NCBI RefSeq assembly: GCF_024138395.1
Contig: NZ_JAMYDU010000004.1
Span: 248,001-312,000 of the forward strand
Direction: 5' to 3'
Origin: Pseudomonas mandelii
GTDB lineage: Bacteria > Pseudomonadota > Gammaproteobacteria > Pseudomonadales > Pseudomonadaceae
Length of the DNA stretch: 64,000 nt
Program-made: the position numbers and the translations under genes
Notes under the pieces: model-generated
What the model was told of the DNA's origin: nothing
Database searches by the model: none
The model's input: the letters and a program-made list of their open reading frames with translations, nothing else
Shown here: positions 33,868-42,723 of the stretch, one piece after another
How the letters are laid out: each line of letters begins with the position of its first letter
Numbering within the stretch: position 1 is the first letter of the stretch

Positions 33868-34860
33868 TTACTCGATCAGCGGAACGTTGGCCGCTCGTTT
33901 GTAAGGCCCGTACTCCAACGGCACCCACTCGAAATGCTTGTCCACGGCGCTGATATGACCGATGCCGGGGAACGGCAAGTGCGCGGCCGCCACCCAGGTC
34001 TTGCTCGCGGCAGCGGCACTGAACACCTGATTGCGACTCTTGATCGCTTGCTGATTGTCAACGTCGAACCCGATCGACACCTCCGGGTGCAGGAATTGCA
34101 CGGCGAGGTCGTGCACCAGATCCCCCATGAACAGGATGCTCTGCCCCTGGGAGGTGAAGCGGTAAGTGCTGCTGCCCGGCGTGTGTCCGGTCTCCAGTTG
34201 GGCCTCGACCACACCCGGCAGCGGCGACTGACCCGGGGAGAAGGTTTTGAAGCGCCCCGCGGCGATGTAAGGTGCAGTGGAGTCCTGTGCGATCTTGAAG
34301 AAGCCTTTGGCCGCCTCCGGAGCTTTAGCCAGCGCCTGCGGGTCTAGCCAGTAATCGGCCTCGGCCTTGGCGGCATACACAGAGGCTTTGGCGAAGATCG
34401 GCTGCTGCTGACCATCCACCAGACCGCAGACATGATCCAGATGCAAGTGCGTAAGCAGGATGGCATCGACCTGATCCGGCTTGTAGCCGGCGGCTTGTAT
34501 GTTGGCCGAGAGCTGGCCTGCGGTAGCGCCGATGCACTGCCCGGCCCCGGTGTCGACCAGAATCAGTTGTTTGCCAGTATTGATCAGGAAGGCGTTAAAC
34601 GCCGTCTGCACGCCCGGTGTTTCAATCGCACGACGGGCGAGCAGCGCGCGGATCTGACTCTGGCTCATGCCCTGTAGCAGCTTCGGTGAAAGATCGTTGT
34701 AACCGTCGAACAGCGCCGTCACTTCGTAATCCCCCACCGCCAACCGATAGTAGCCGGGGACCTGAGTGGCCTGAATCGGCGCCTGAGCCTGGGCGCCAAC
34801 AGAAGTCAGCACGAATGCCAGGCCGAATCCACGCAGTGTGCAAACCAGAGAATGCTTCAT
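33868..34860 (-). CDS. Periplasmic MBL-fold metallo-hydrolase, 330 aa
   Basis: Signal peptide (GFGLAFVLTSVGAQAQA). The zinc motif ILLTHLHLDHVCG (HxHxDH) is near residue 135. A later ETGHTPGSSTYRF and ILFMGDLVHD supply further histidine and aspartate ligands, and AAAHLPFPGIGHI the last histidine. It is like the lactonase/phosphotriesterase-type members of the family; substrate unknown. It is divergent from the AraC regulator gene at 35159, which may control it, and lies in the same direction as the broken esterase gene. Confidence 0.88.
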   Translation of the reverse strand: MKHSLVCTLRGFGLAFVLTSVGAQAQAPIQATQVPGYYRLAVGDYEVTALFDGYNDLSPKLLQGMSQSQIRALLARRAIETPGVQTAFNAFLINTGKQLILVDTGAGQCIGATAGQLSANIQAAGYKPDQVDAILLTHLHLDHVCGLVDGQQQPIFAKASVYAAKAEADYWLDPQALAKAPEAAKGFFKIAQDSTAPYIAAGRFKTFSPGQSPLPGVVEAQLETGHTPGSSTYRFTSQGQSILFMGDLVHDLAVQFLHPEVSIGFDVDNQQAIKSRNQVFSAAAASKTWVAAAHLPFPGIGHISAVDKHFEWVPLEYGPYKRAANVPLIE

Positions 34861-35158
34861 GCCTCACCTTTGATCGAGTCAGAAAACGGCTAATCACGTC
34901 AGCCGAGTAAATTCGATCATGCAACCCGCCCAACACCGTGAAATAGCAGCGATGTGCTGATTTAGCGCAGTGGTATGACACTGCATATGAATGGACTTTG
35001 ATCATTGGACCTGCAGAGAGTTTTCAAGGGTTCGCCGCCTAAACCGGTGTGCTGTCCAACGCGTGTGACAAAGCTCACTTTCATAACTCTTAAGGTTTGC
35101 TTAAGGACTTTAAATGTCGTCGGCGGACAGACTTTCCTGAACGATCAGGAGAGCCACC
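34861..35158. promoter_or_regulatory. Divergent promoter region between MBL hydrolase and AraC regulator
   Basis: 298 bases without a gene between two divergent starts. AGGAGAGCCACC (35147-35158) is the AraC ribosome-binding site. AACTCTTAAGGTTTGCTTAA (35084-35103) includes a repeated CTTAA and might contain promoter or operator elements. No defined operator recognised. Confidence 0.4.
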
Positions 35159-35656
35159 ATGAACCCGCAATCGGTGAATTCAAACCATCCATGCCCTGTT
35201 GTACGGCCGTTGGGCGGCCTGTCCGGCTGGCAGGAGCGCCGTGCCAAGGAGCTGATGCTGCGTGACATGGGCAGCGGCGTTCGTATCAGCGCGATTGCCG
35301 AACACTGCAACCTGTCCCGTAGCCATTTTTCCCGAGCATTCAAAAAGGTTACCGGCCACTCGCCTCAAGGCTGGCTAGTGATGATGAAGATCGAAAAAGC
35401 CAAAAGCCTGCTGACCACCTCGATGCCGATCACCGACGTCGTCTATGAATGCGGTTTTGCGGACCACTCGCATTTCACCCGCACCTTCAGCCGCTTGGAA
35501 GGGATGCCACCCAAGGCATGGCGCCGGGCCTTTGATCATGCAACGAGCCACACTCCCCAGACGCCAGTGATAGATAGGGACATACCCAACTGGAGAGTTC
35601 ACGATAACCTGGCCGACAGCGTGGGACAGTCGCGCGCACAAGAGCTGCACGCGTGA
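35159..35656 (+). CDS. AraC-family transcriptional regulator (short), 165 aa
   Basis: Consists almost only of the two helix-turn-helix units: ISAIAEHCNLSRSHFSRAFK near residues 42-62 and ITDVVYECGFADHSHFTRTF near 88-108, followed by SRLEGMPPKAWRR. There is no ligand-binding domain. Such short AraC proteins are common next to secreted hydrolases. Ribosome-binding site AGGAG six bases upstream. It is followed by a terminator. Probable target: the divergent MBL gene. Confidence 0.9.
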   Translation: MNPQSVNSNHPCPVVRPLGGLSGWQERRAKELMLRDMGSGVRISAIAEHCNLSRSHFSRAFKKVTGHSPQGWLVMMKIEKAKSLLTTSMPITDVVYECGFADHSHFTRTFSRLEGMPPKAWRRAFDHATSHTPQTPVIDRDIPNWRVHDNLADSVGQSRAQELHA

Positions 35657-35691
35657 ACTGATCGAGATCGACATAACGAACCCCTCCCTTT

Positions 35692-35712
35692 GGCCGCTCT
35701 GCGGCCTTTTTT
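35692..35712 (+). terminator. Rho-independent terminator after the AraC gene
   Basis: GGCCGC-TCT-GCGGCC (35692-35706) followed by six T. It lies between the AraC stop and the convergent histidine kinase gene. Confidence 0.85.
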
Positions 35713-38700
35713 ATCCGGCGCTGGCCGATGCTAGGGGCAGGTTGAAGCAAATCAGGGCGCCCTGCTCGCTGTCCTGGACCATCAGCGTCCCGCCGTGTGC
35801 GCCGATCACCGACCTGCAGATGGCCAGACCCATTCCCATACCGCTGCCTTTGGTGGTGTAGAAAGCATCGAAGATCTGCTCGCGCTGGTGTGCGTCAATT
35901 CCGGGGCCGTTGTCCTGGAAGCAGACCTGGACATGAGCGTCCTTTACCGCTGAGCCGATGATGATGCGTCCATTGGGCAACCCTGCTCCGGCGATGGCCT
36001 CCAGCGCATTGGTGATCAGGTTGAACACCACCTGCTGGATCTGCACCGCGTCGACCGACACCGGGGATTGTGCTTCGAGCCGGGTCTCCAGGCGCACATT
36101 GCGGTTCGCCAGGTCGGTGGCAGTCAGGCGCACGACCTCTGCGATCAAGTGATCGATTTGCACCGGCAACCGTTGCAACGGCGCCTGTTTGGCGAGTGCG
36201 CGAAGCGCCTGGACTATGTCCGCGGCGCGGGCGCTGTCCGAGCGAATGTCTTCCAGTCCCTGAATCGCCTCTTCCAGATCGGGCTGATCACGCTTGAGCC
36301 AGCGCAGGCTGGCCGAGGCATTGGACACGATGCCTAGCAACGGCTGACTGATTTCATGGGCAATCGAAGCAGAAAGCTCGCCCATGACCTTGAGGTGCGA
36401 GCTACGCGCCAGTTCCGCGCGGGAACTGCGCAAGTCCGCTTCCATCTGCGCGCGTAGCTGGTTGTCCTCGACCAACTGTTCATAAAGCTTGGCGGTTTGC
36501 AGTGACACCGCGGCCTGAGAGGCGAGAATTTCCAGCATGGTAAGGCGCTGGGCGCTGAACAGCTTGGGGACCAGGCTATTTTCCAGATAGACCAGGCCGA
36601 TCAGCGTGCCTTGCTTGAGCAACGGCAAACATAACACCGACCGTATCTGGCGCTGTTGCAGATCGGCGCTGTAGGCCTCGGGACAATCGGCCCGGGCATC
36701 GTCGAGCACCAGGGTCGTGCGCGTGCGCATCGTGGCGTTGAGCACCGAGGCCGGCGCCATCTGTTCGAGCGGTTGCCCGGCGTCCAGAGCGACCCGTACA
36801 TTTCCGGCTTCGACCGAAGCCGTCGCCGCCAGTTGCAGTTCGGCACCGCTGACGATCATCAGCACCCCATTGTCGGCACCGGCCTGAATCATCAAGTGAT
36901 TCATCAGGGTTTCGACCAATCGTTCGAGCAGAACCTCCTGCGACAGTGCACGCGCCGCTTCGATCCCCACTTCAAGGTCGAGACGGACCTGGGTCACAGG
37001 CCGGACCGGCTCGAACAACGGCTCCGCACTCAGAAACGGGTGCAAAGTTTCCAATTGACGTGCCTTGCTGTCGGCGCCCCACAGGTTGTAGCAATCGCGC
37101 GCGATACGCAGGTGGTGGCTGGCACCCGACACCAGCCCGTTGGGTAGGCAGATATCTGCCAGCTGTTCATGGGCCAGCGCTTGCTCATGGATGAAACCGG
37201 CCGCCGCCGCAGCGATCTGCGACTGATCGAAACAACGGATAGCTACCAGTTCCTGACCGCGCAAGCGGGCGATGACCCCCTCGATCAGCAGCAGTTTGTT
37301 GCGGAAGGTTGTCGGGTTGAGCTCGACCCACGGCAGAAACCGCTGGCGTTGCCGCTCGAGTTTTTCCAGTTTTTCCGCCACCTCGCCCGGCGCTTGCGCA
37401 CTGCCCAGCGCCAGGCAATAGAACAGGTAGTAATCTGCGAGATTGATATGCGCCGGAATTGACCAGGCCAGCGCGGCGGCTTCTTCGAAACGTCGCAATG
37501 CGTAAAGGATATCGCCGAAAAAAAACGCCGACATACCTGAATACAGCCACGACCAGAACAGCGTCGGCTGCGACACACGGATACGGTCGATGGGGCCGAA
37601 ACGGTCATGTTCGATGCCATCTAGTTCGGCCAACGGCCGATGCAGGCGCCCGTCGCGCAGATCGGTGGCGAATGCCTGTTGCGCCAGCAGGATGCGCTCG
37701 ATATCGATGTAATGAAATTGCCGCACCCACGCCAACCCATGCTCCAGTTCGTTCAACACCCCTTGCAAGGGTTCGCCCATGAACAGCAGGTCGGAACCGA
37801 TGTGGTTGCAGGCATAGCAGGACATGCCCAAGTCGCCGCCAGCCTGGCCGCACTCGAATGCGGCGAAGGCCTTCTGTCGAGCGTACGCCATCGGTCGGGT
37901 CCAGGGGCTGACCTGATCGAGCGCCACCAGCGTGCCTGTGCGCCCTGCTTCGTAGCCGTGCTTGTCAGTGAGTTCAAGAGCCACTTCGGCGAACGCCTGC
38001 CCGTCCACATACTCGCCATAGCGTTCGGCAATCATCACGCCAAACCAGGCAAAACCGTAACCGCTGCCAGGCGTGGTCCCATGCAGCAGCGTGAGTTCGA
38101 CCATTTTTGCCAAATGCAGAAAACGAATGTCGTCGTCGACGAAGAACGAAGAAATCAACGTACTGAGCAACTCCATGGCCGCTTCGATAGGAGGGTCATC
38201 GGCCTTTGGCAAATGCACCAGATCGGCGATGCGGCGTGCGCCGACAAGCTCACGAACCTGGGTAAATGCCAGGGTCAAATCGTTCTGTGAGGGCCTGCGC
38301 TGAAGGGGAATATCCAGCAGGGCCAGACCGTTCAACGCCTCGGTGATCGCCCCCTCGTAATCGGAGTGCAGCGTGCGCAAGGTGGCTAATAATCGATAGG
38401 ATTTCGCGCGGTCAAGCGCTGTGGTGGCGTGGGTCAGGCAGTCGTCGAGGCGGCGTTGGGCACCGGTCAGATCGGCCAGGAGCATGTCGCACTCGGCCGC
38501 CAACCAGTGGGTGGCGAACGCCTGGGTGTAGAGGCTCGACCAACCCGTCTGGCCGAGCAGACTTTCGGCCGTGCGAAGATAGCCCACGGCCTGCTCGACA
38601 GCGGCGGTGTCCCGGGCGCGTTCGGCGGCTTCGACCAACAGTTCGACGAACGCGGCGCGGCGATGCGCCTCCAGTTCATCGGCGTCAATGCGCTGGACCT

Positions 38701-40846
38701 GACTGGCCACTTCGAACACGTGCTCATGGATCTGCTCGCCCCAATGATCAAGCATGGCGCCGGCGATACGCGCATGCTCGGCGGCGCGTCCCGCTGGCGC
38801 CCCAAGCTGACAGGCCGCCTCAAGCACACGGTCATGGGGAAACACCAGTTGCTCGTGCTCACGCAGCAGAAAACCTGCGTCGACCAGGCTTTGCACATCA
38901 CGTGTGATCTGTTGCAGCTCACACGGAAATAGCCGGTGCAGCAGTGACTCATCACAGCGCCCCCCGACATAGCCAGCCGTGCGCAGCACTTCGCGCTCCA
39001 TCGATGACAGCCGTTCGAGTCGCAGTACCATCAAGTCCGCGACGTTGTCGGCGTAGCGATAACCGTCCACCTCCTGTTGATTCCAGACCCAGCGGCGACC
39101 CTGCACGTCGAAGCGCACCAGACATTCATCGATCAATGCGCGCAACACTTGGCTGACGAACAGAGGGTTGCCGGCCGTCTTGTGATGCACGACTTGCGCG
39201 AGCGCCTCAATCTCCCTGGGGTCAGTGTCCAGCTCAACCGCGATCAGCTCCGCGACCGCAGCCACCGACAACGGCCCCAACATGACGCTTGCACAGGGCA
39301 ACGATTGCTCGCGGCCCAGTACCTCCAGCACTCCCCCCTCGCGCTCGAGGGCCTGCGACTCCGCCTCGCGATACGCCAGGATCAACACCAGATGCCGGGG
39401 CTGCCGGGCGACGAAGGCCTGCAAAAACGACAGCGTCGAATCGTCCGCCCATTGCACGTCATCCACGAACAGCACCAGGGGGCGTCCCGGCTGAGCGAAG
39501 ACTTCCAATACATCGAGCAGGGTCCGGTTGGCGCGATCGAGCGCATGTCGGGCCGGCATGTTCGGCAGCTCAGGTGTGACCCCGATGACCAGTTCGGCCT
39601 CGGGCGCCAGTTCCACCAGAAGCCTGCCCCGTCCCTTAAGCCGTTCGACCAGTTGCTCGCACAGCGTCTGCAGCTCCAGAGCCGGCTTGCCCAGCAACTG
39701 TGTCACCAGCGACTTGAAGATTTCTGCCAAGGGTGCAAATGGAATTTCCTGCTGCAACAGATTGCTCTTGCCGCTGGCCCAGTAGCCGGGCGCCACGGGC
39801 CTGACACCCTGATGGATCAGCGTCGACTTGCCGGCACCCGGCGCGCCACCGACCAACAGAACCCGGGCAATGCCATCGTTGCCTACCTGATGCATCAGCT
39901 CGACCAACTGCGTACGCTCGGCCTCTCGACCGAACAGCACATCGCTGCGGGCCAAGGAAGGCAACGCATCGAAAGCGCCCAGGCGGAACGCGTCGATACG
40001 CTCATGTTCCAGCCACTGCTGTAGGCACCAAGCCAGATCCGCGGCCATTGATTCGGCACTCTGGTAGCGGGCACCCGGTTCTTTCGCCAGGCCTTTGAGC
40101 AGAACCCGGCAGATGCCTTCCGGTAGATCGTTGACATGAATCGCCGGTGATTCCGGCTGGACAGCGGCGTGCACGTGCAGCCATTGGGACGGCTCGCGGG
40201 CGGTGAGCGGGAGTCGGCCGGTCAGCGCTTGATAAAGAATCGCGGTCAGCGCGTAGACATCGCTGCGCGCATCAAAATTGGCGGCATCGCGTCGCACCTG
40301 CTCGGGAGCCAGATAAGGCCATTGCTCCAGTCCAGGTAGTTCAACGGCGGGCACCTCCCCGGTATGGCTGTGAAAACTCAGCAGTCTGACCGAGTCAGCG
40401 GCGTCCACAACCAAGTGGTGGGGTAGCAGACTGGCATATCTCACGCCCATCTTCTGGGCGCTCGCGAGTGCGTTGGCCGCGGTTACGGCGATGACCAGCA
40501 CACGCGCCAGTGGCAACCCTGTGTCACCCATCAAATCAGTCAGCGGCACCCCGGACTCGGGATAGATCAACAAAGGCCCCTCTGCCGAGCGAATTAAGGC
40601 GACAGGGGCAATCGCCCAAGCCGGATCCAGGCGCAGGTGAAAATCGCGTTCCAGCCGCTGGCATACGGCAGGCCGCTGAATCGGCGCCCGGGCGGCGAGC
40701 CAGCGTGTGCCCGATTGCCGATCCTGGAGCGTGAACCAGGTCAGGTCGTTTTCCCGGCGCAGTATTGCGAAGGTGCAACGCTCAAGCCAGGCCTCATCGT
40801 ATAAGACATCAAGACTGTGGGATGCTGAGAGAGAGCTGCTGGGCAT
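35711..40846 (-). CDS. Giant sensor histidine kinase: pseudokinase, AAA ATPase, GAF, HisKA-HATPase, 1711 aa
   Basis: The start at 40846 (MPSSSLSASHSLDVLYDEAW) is preferred; the longer reading upstream lacks family sequence. In order: a Ser/Thr-kinase-like domain to about residue 280 (APEQVRRDAANFDARSDVYA present, but the HRD and DFG motifs are replaced, so probably inactive). Then a STAND-type ATPase with VGGAPGAGKSTLIHQG near 340, a long helical repeat region, a GAF domain about 1300-1440, a histidine kinase with phospho-acceptor in SIAHEISQPLLG near 1497, and an ATPase domain ending FYTTKGSGMGMGLAICRSVI. No membrane segment. It is divergent from its likely response regulator. Confidence 0.9.
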   Translation of the reverse strand: MPSSSLSASHSLDVLYDEAWLERCTFAILRRENDLTWFTLQDRQSGTRWLAARAPIQRPAVCQRLERDFHLRLDPAWAIAPVALIRSAEGPLLIYPESGVPLTDLMGDTGLPLARVLVIAVTAANALASAQKMGVRYASLLPHHLVVDAADSVRLLSFHSHTGEVPAVELPGLEQWPYLAPEQVRRDAANFDARSDVYALTAILYQALTGRLPLTAREPSQWLHVHAAVQPESPAIHVNDLPEGICRVLLKGLAKEPGARYQSAESMAADLAWCLQQWLEHERIDAFRLGAFDALPSLARSDVLFGREAERTQLVELMHQVGNDGIARVLLVGGAPGAGKSTLIHQGVRPVAPGYWASGKSNLLQQEIPFAPLAEIFKSLVTQLLGKPALELQTLCEQLVERLKGRGRLLVELAPEAELVIGVTPELPNMPARHALDRANRTLLDVLEVFAQPGRPLVLFVDDVQWADDSTLSFLQAFVARQPRHLVLILAYREAESQALEREGGVLEVLGREQSLPCASVMLGPLSVAAVAELIAVELDTDPREIEALAQVVHHKTAGNPLFVSQVLRALIDECLVRFDVQGRRWVWNQQEVDGYRYADNVADLMVLRLERLSSMEREVLRTAGYVGGRCDESLLHRLFPCELQQITRDVQSLVDAGFLLREHEQLVFPHDRVLEAACQLGAPAGRAAEHARIAGAMLDHWGEQIHEHVFEVASQVQRIDADELEAHRRAAFVELLVEAAERARDTAAVEQAVGYLRTAESLLGQTGWSSLYTQAFATHWLAAECDMLLADLTGAQRRLDDCLTHATTALDRAKSYRLLATLRTLHSDYEGAITEALNGLALLDIPLQRRPSQNDLTLAFTQVRELVGARRIADLVHLPKADDPPIEAAMELLSTLISSFFVDDDIRFLHLAKMVELTLLHGTTPGSGYGFAWFGVMIAERYGEYVDGQAFAEVALELTDKHGYEAGRTGTLVALDQVSPWTRPMAYARQKAFAAFECGQAGGDLGMSCYACNHIGSDLLFMGEPLQGVLNELEHGLAWVRQFHYIDIERILLAQQAFATDLRDGRLHRPLAELDGIEHDRFGPIDRIRVSQPTLFWSWLYSGMSAFFFGDILYALRRFEEAAALAWSIPAHINLADYYLFYCLALGSAQAPGEVAEKLEKLERQRQRFLPWVELNPTTFRNKLLLIEGVIARLRGQELVAIRCFDQSQIAAAAAGFIHEQALAHEQLADICLPNGLVSGASHHLRIARDCYNLWGADSKARQLETLHPFLSAEPLFEPVRPVTQVRLDLEVGIEAARALSQEVLLERLVETLMNHLMIQAGADNGVLMIVSGAELQLAATASVEAGNVRVALDAGQPLEQMAPASVLNATMRTRTTLVLDDARADCPEAYSADLQQRQIRSVLCLPLLKQGTLIGLVYLENSLVPKLFSAQRLTMLEILASQAAVSLQTAKLYEQLVEDNQLRAQMEADLRSSRAELARSSHLKVMGELSASIAHEISQPLLGIVSNASASLRWLKRDQPDLEEAIQGLEDIRSDSARAADIVQALRALAKQAPLQRLPVQIDHLIAEVVRLTATDLANRNVRLETRLEAQSPVSVDAVQIQQVVFNLITNALEAIAGAGLPNGRIIIGSAVKDAHVQVCFQDNGPGIDAHQREQIFDAFYTTKGSGMGMGLAICRSVIGAHGGTLMVQDSEQGALICFNLPLASASAG

Positions 40847-41112
40847 GAACAATTCCCGCTGTAGATTCGTTTCGGGCTGAGCCGGTGAGTATACGCAAGG
40901 CTCTGGCCCGATGGCTGCGCCCGAGCAATCCTGTCCGTTATCGGCACCAGGATGGCAGTCGAGAGCCCCCGCGGCCTGTTGTTTTTGCGCACTGAAATCG
41001 CTGCGTGTTATCCCTCGGGATAATTGCATTATGCGAGACCGTCCCCTAGCGTGTAGCCCTGATGAAACGGCGTTCCGGCGTCACTCCCCCTCAACTCAGT
41101 GCAGAGGAACGT
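40847..41112. promoter_or_regulatory. Divergent control region of the kinase/regulator pair
   Basis: About 215-265 gene-free bases between the divergent starts. GAGGAA lies five bases before the ATG at 41113. TTATCCCTCGGGATAATTGC (41009-41028) contains the near-palindrome TATCCCTCGGGATAA (41010-41024), a candidate operator. Confidence 0.45.
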
Positions 41113-42105
41113 ATGATCCGACTCGGCCAAGCCACTATTTCCCTGGAACGGCGTGAAGCCTTTCTTGATGGACGGCCGCTGCGTGTTGGGGGGCGGGCGT
41201 TCGAAATCCTCTCGGTGCTGATGCAGGCCGATGGCCGAATCGTCAGCAAAGATGAATTGATCACACTAGTCTGGCCTGACACCGTCGTCGAGGAAAACAA
41301 TCTGCAGGTGCAGATTTCCTCGCTGCGCAAGTTGCTCGGAGAAAAAGAGCTCATCCAGACGGTCCCGCGCCGAGGTTACCGATTATTGAAAGAACGTGAA
41401 CCGCCCCTGCCCCTGTTCCATCCGGTATCACCGGGCGCCTATGCATCCGAAGAGCAGGAGACGATCGATCCTGACAGCGTGCCAGTGTACATCGTGGATG
41501 ATGAAGCGTCCGTACGCACAGCACTCAGTCGTTTGCTGCGGGCCGAAGGCATCGCGCACCGGATATTCACCTCTGCCGAAGAATTGCTCAACGCTGACCT
41601 CGACATTGGCCCCGCTTGCCTGTTGCTGGACGTCAGCCTGCCCGAGGCGACAGGTCTGGAACTGCAATCGGCACTCGGACAACGCGGAAGTCCGTGGCCG
41701 GTGATTTTCATGACAGGGTTCGGCACCATCCCGATGTCTGTGCAGGCCATGAAAGCGGGAGCGGTCGAGTTCATGACCAAACCTTTCAACGACGAGCAGT
41801 TGCTCGGTACCCTGCGCACCACCCGTCAGCGTGCAGCGATGGCATTCGAGCAATGGCAGCGCATTCAGGGCGCCCGTAAAAAGGCCACCCTGCTGACCCC
41901 CCGTGAGCGCGAAGTGCTGCCACTGATCGTGGAGGGTCTGTCCAACAAACATATCGCCAACCGGCTGGGCACCAGCGAAATCACCGCCAAGGTCCACCGC
42001 AAACACATCATGGAGAAGATGCAGACGCGCTCGCTGGTGAACCTGGTCAACCTGTATGGCTTGATTAGCTCAGAGCCGACGTTTGGCGTGCAAAGTCCTA
42101 CATGA
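41113..42105 (+). CDS. Response regulator with OmpR-type and LuxR-type DNA-binding domains around a receiver, 330 aa
   Basis: The start at 41113 (MIRLGQATISLERREAFLDG) has GAGGAACGT upstream; 41062 is an alternative start. Residues 1-95 are a winged helix of the OmpR/CadC type (FEILSVLMQADGRIVSKDEL, QVQISSLRKLLG, PRRGYRL). Residues about 125-240 are a receiver with acidic pocket VDDEASVR, phospho-site LLLDVSLP and lysine FMTKPF. The C-terminus is a LuxR helix-turn-helix, LTPREREVLPLIVEGLSNKH. It is likely the partner of the divergent giant kinase. It overlaps the next gene by 4 bases. Confidence 0.9.
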   Translation: MIRLGQATISLERREAFLDGRPLRVGGRAFEILSVLMQADGRIVSKDELITLVWPDTVVEENNLQVQISSLRKLLGEKELIQTVPRRGYRLLKEREPPLPLFHPVSPGAYASEEQETIDPDSVPVYIVDDEASVRTALSRLLRAEGIAHRIFTSAEELLNADLDIGPACLLLDVSLPEATGLELQSALGQRGSPWPVIFMTGFGTIPMSVQAMKAGAVEFMTKPFNDEQLLGTLRTTRQRAAMAFEQWQRIQGARKKATLLTPREREVLPLIVEGLSNKHIANRLGTSEITAKVHRKHIMEKMQTRSLVNLVNLYGLISSEPTFGVQSPT

Positions 42106-42515
42106 CTACCAACAATGACTGCGCCGCGCCCGGGTCATCCGTCAGCGCCATGATCATCGTCTGTATCGTGGACGACGATGCGTCCGTGCGTAAAAGCCTG
42201 GCCAATCTGCTCCGATCTGCGGGATACCGCTCTCGGGTATTCAACTCGGGAGAGGAATTCCTGGCCCTCGAAAACTTCGATGACATCGCGTGCCTGCTGT
42301 TGGATTTGAAGATGAACGGACTGTCAGGGATAGAGGTCATGCACGCGCTTACGCTCAAAGACAGAAAATTTCCAGTGATTTGCATGTCGGCACACTGGAA
42401 TGAAGCGACACTGGCCGAAACCAGCCGCTATAAGCCCATCGAATGTTTGCGTAAACCCTTCAGCGGCGAAGCTTTACTCAGCGCTATCGAGTCTGCGCTT
42501 CAATGTGAGCGTTGA
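42102..42515 (+). CDS. Stand-alone receiver domain protein (response regulator), 137 aa
   Basis: Starts by ATGA overlap with the preceding regulator. Receiver features: VDDDASVRKSLANLLRSAGY, phospho-aspartate in LLLDLKMNGLSG, threonine/serine ICMSAH, and lysine in CLRKPFSG. There is no output domain, so it may act as a phosphate sink or shuttle for the giant kinase, or by protein contact. The first 18 residues are a poor match to the fold and the real start could be MIIVCIVDDD further in. Confidence 0.88.
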   Translation: MTTNNDCAAPGSSVSAMIIVCIVDDDASVRKSLANLLRSAGYRSRVFNSGEEFLALENFDDIACLLLDLKMNGLSGIEVMHALTLKDRKFPVICMSAHWNEATLAETSRYKPIECLRKPFSGEALLSAIESALQCER

Positions 42516-42723
42516 AAGTCTTCTGATGCTGCCGCAAGCAACCGGCCAAGGCGGATGTGGTCAGCATGTCCCAAGCCAGCGTTTGGTGATGGCAATGTTT
42601 GCCTGAAAGAATGCAAGCAAAAAATTGGCATAAAACAGGCTCGCACTAATGATGTCTGAATGAGTTTTTCGGAATGGTCAGCACTAGCCCAATTTCCGCT
42701 GATGCTGACCGGCAGCTTTGGGT

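Noticed and set aside
39077..40024. 315-residue plus-strand open frame within the giant kinase gene
   Set aside because: Shadow of a GC-rich gene; composition rich in Arg/Gln/His without motifs, while the minus strand carries Walker A and STAND features.
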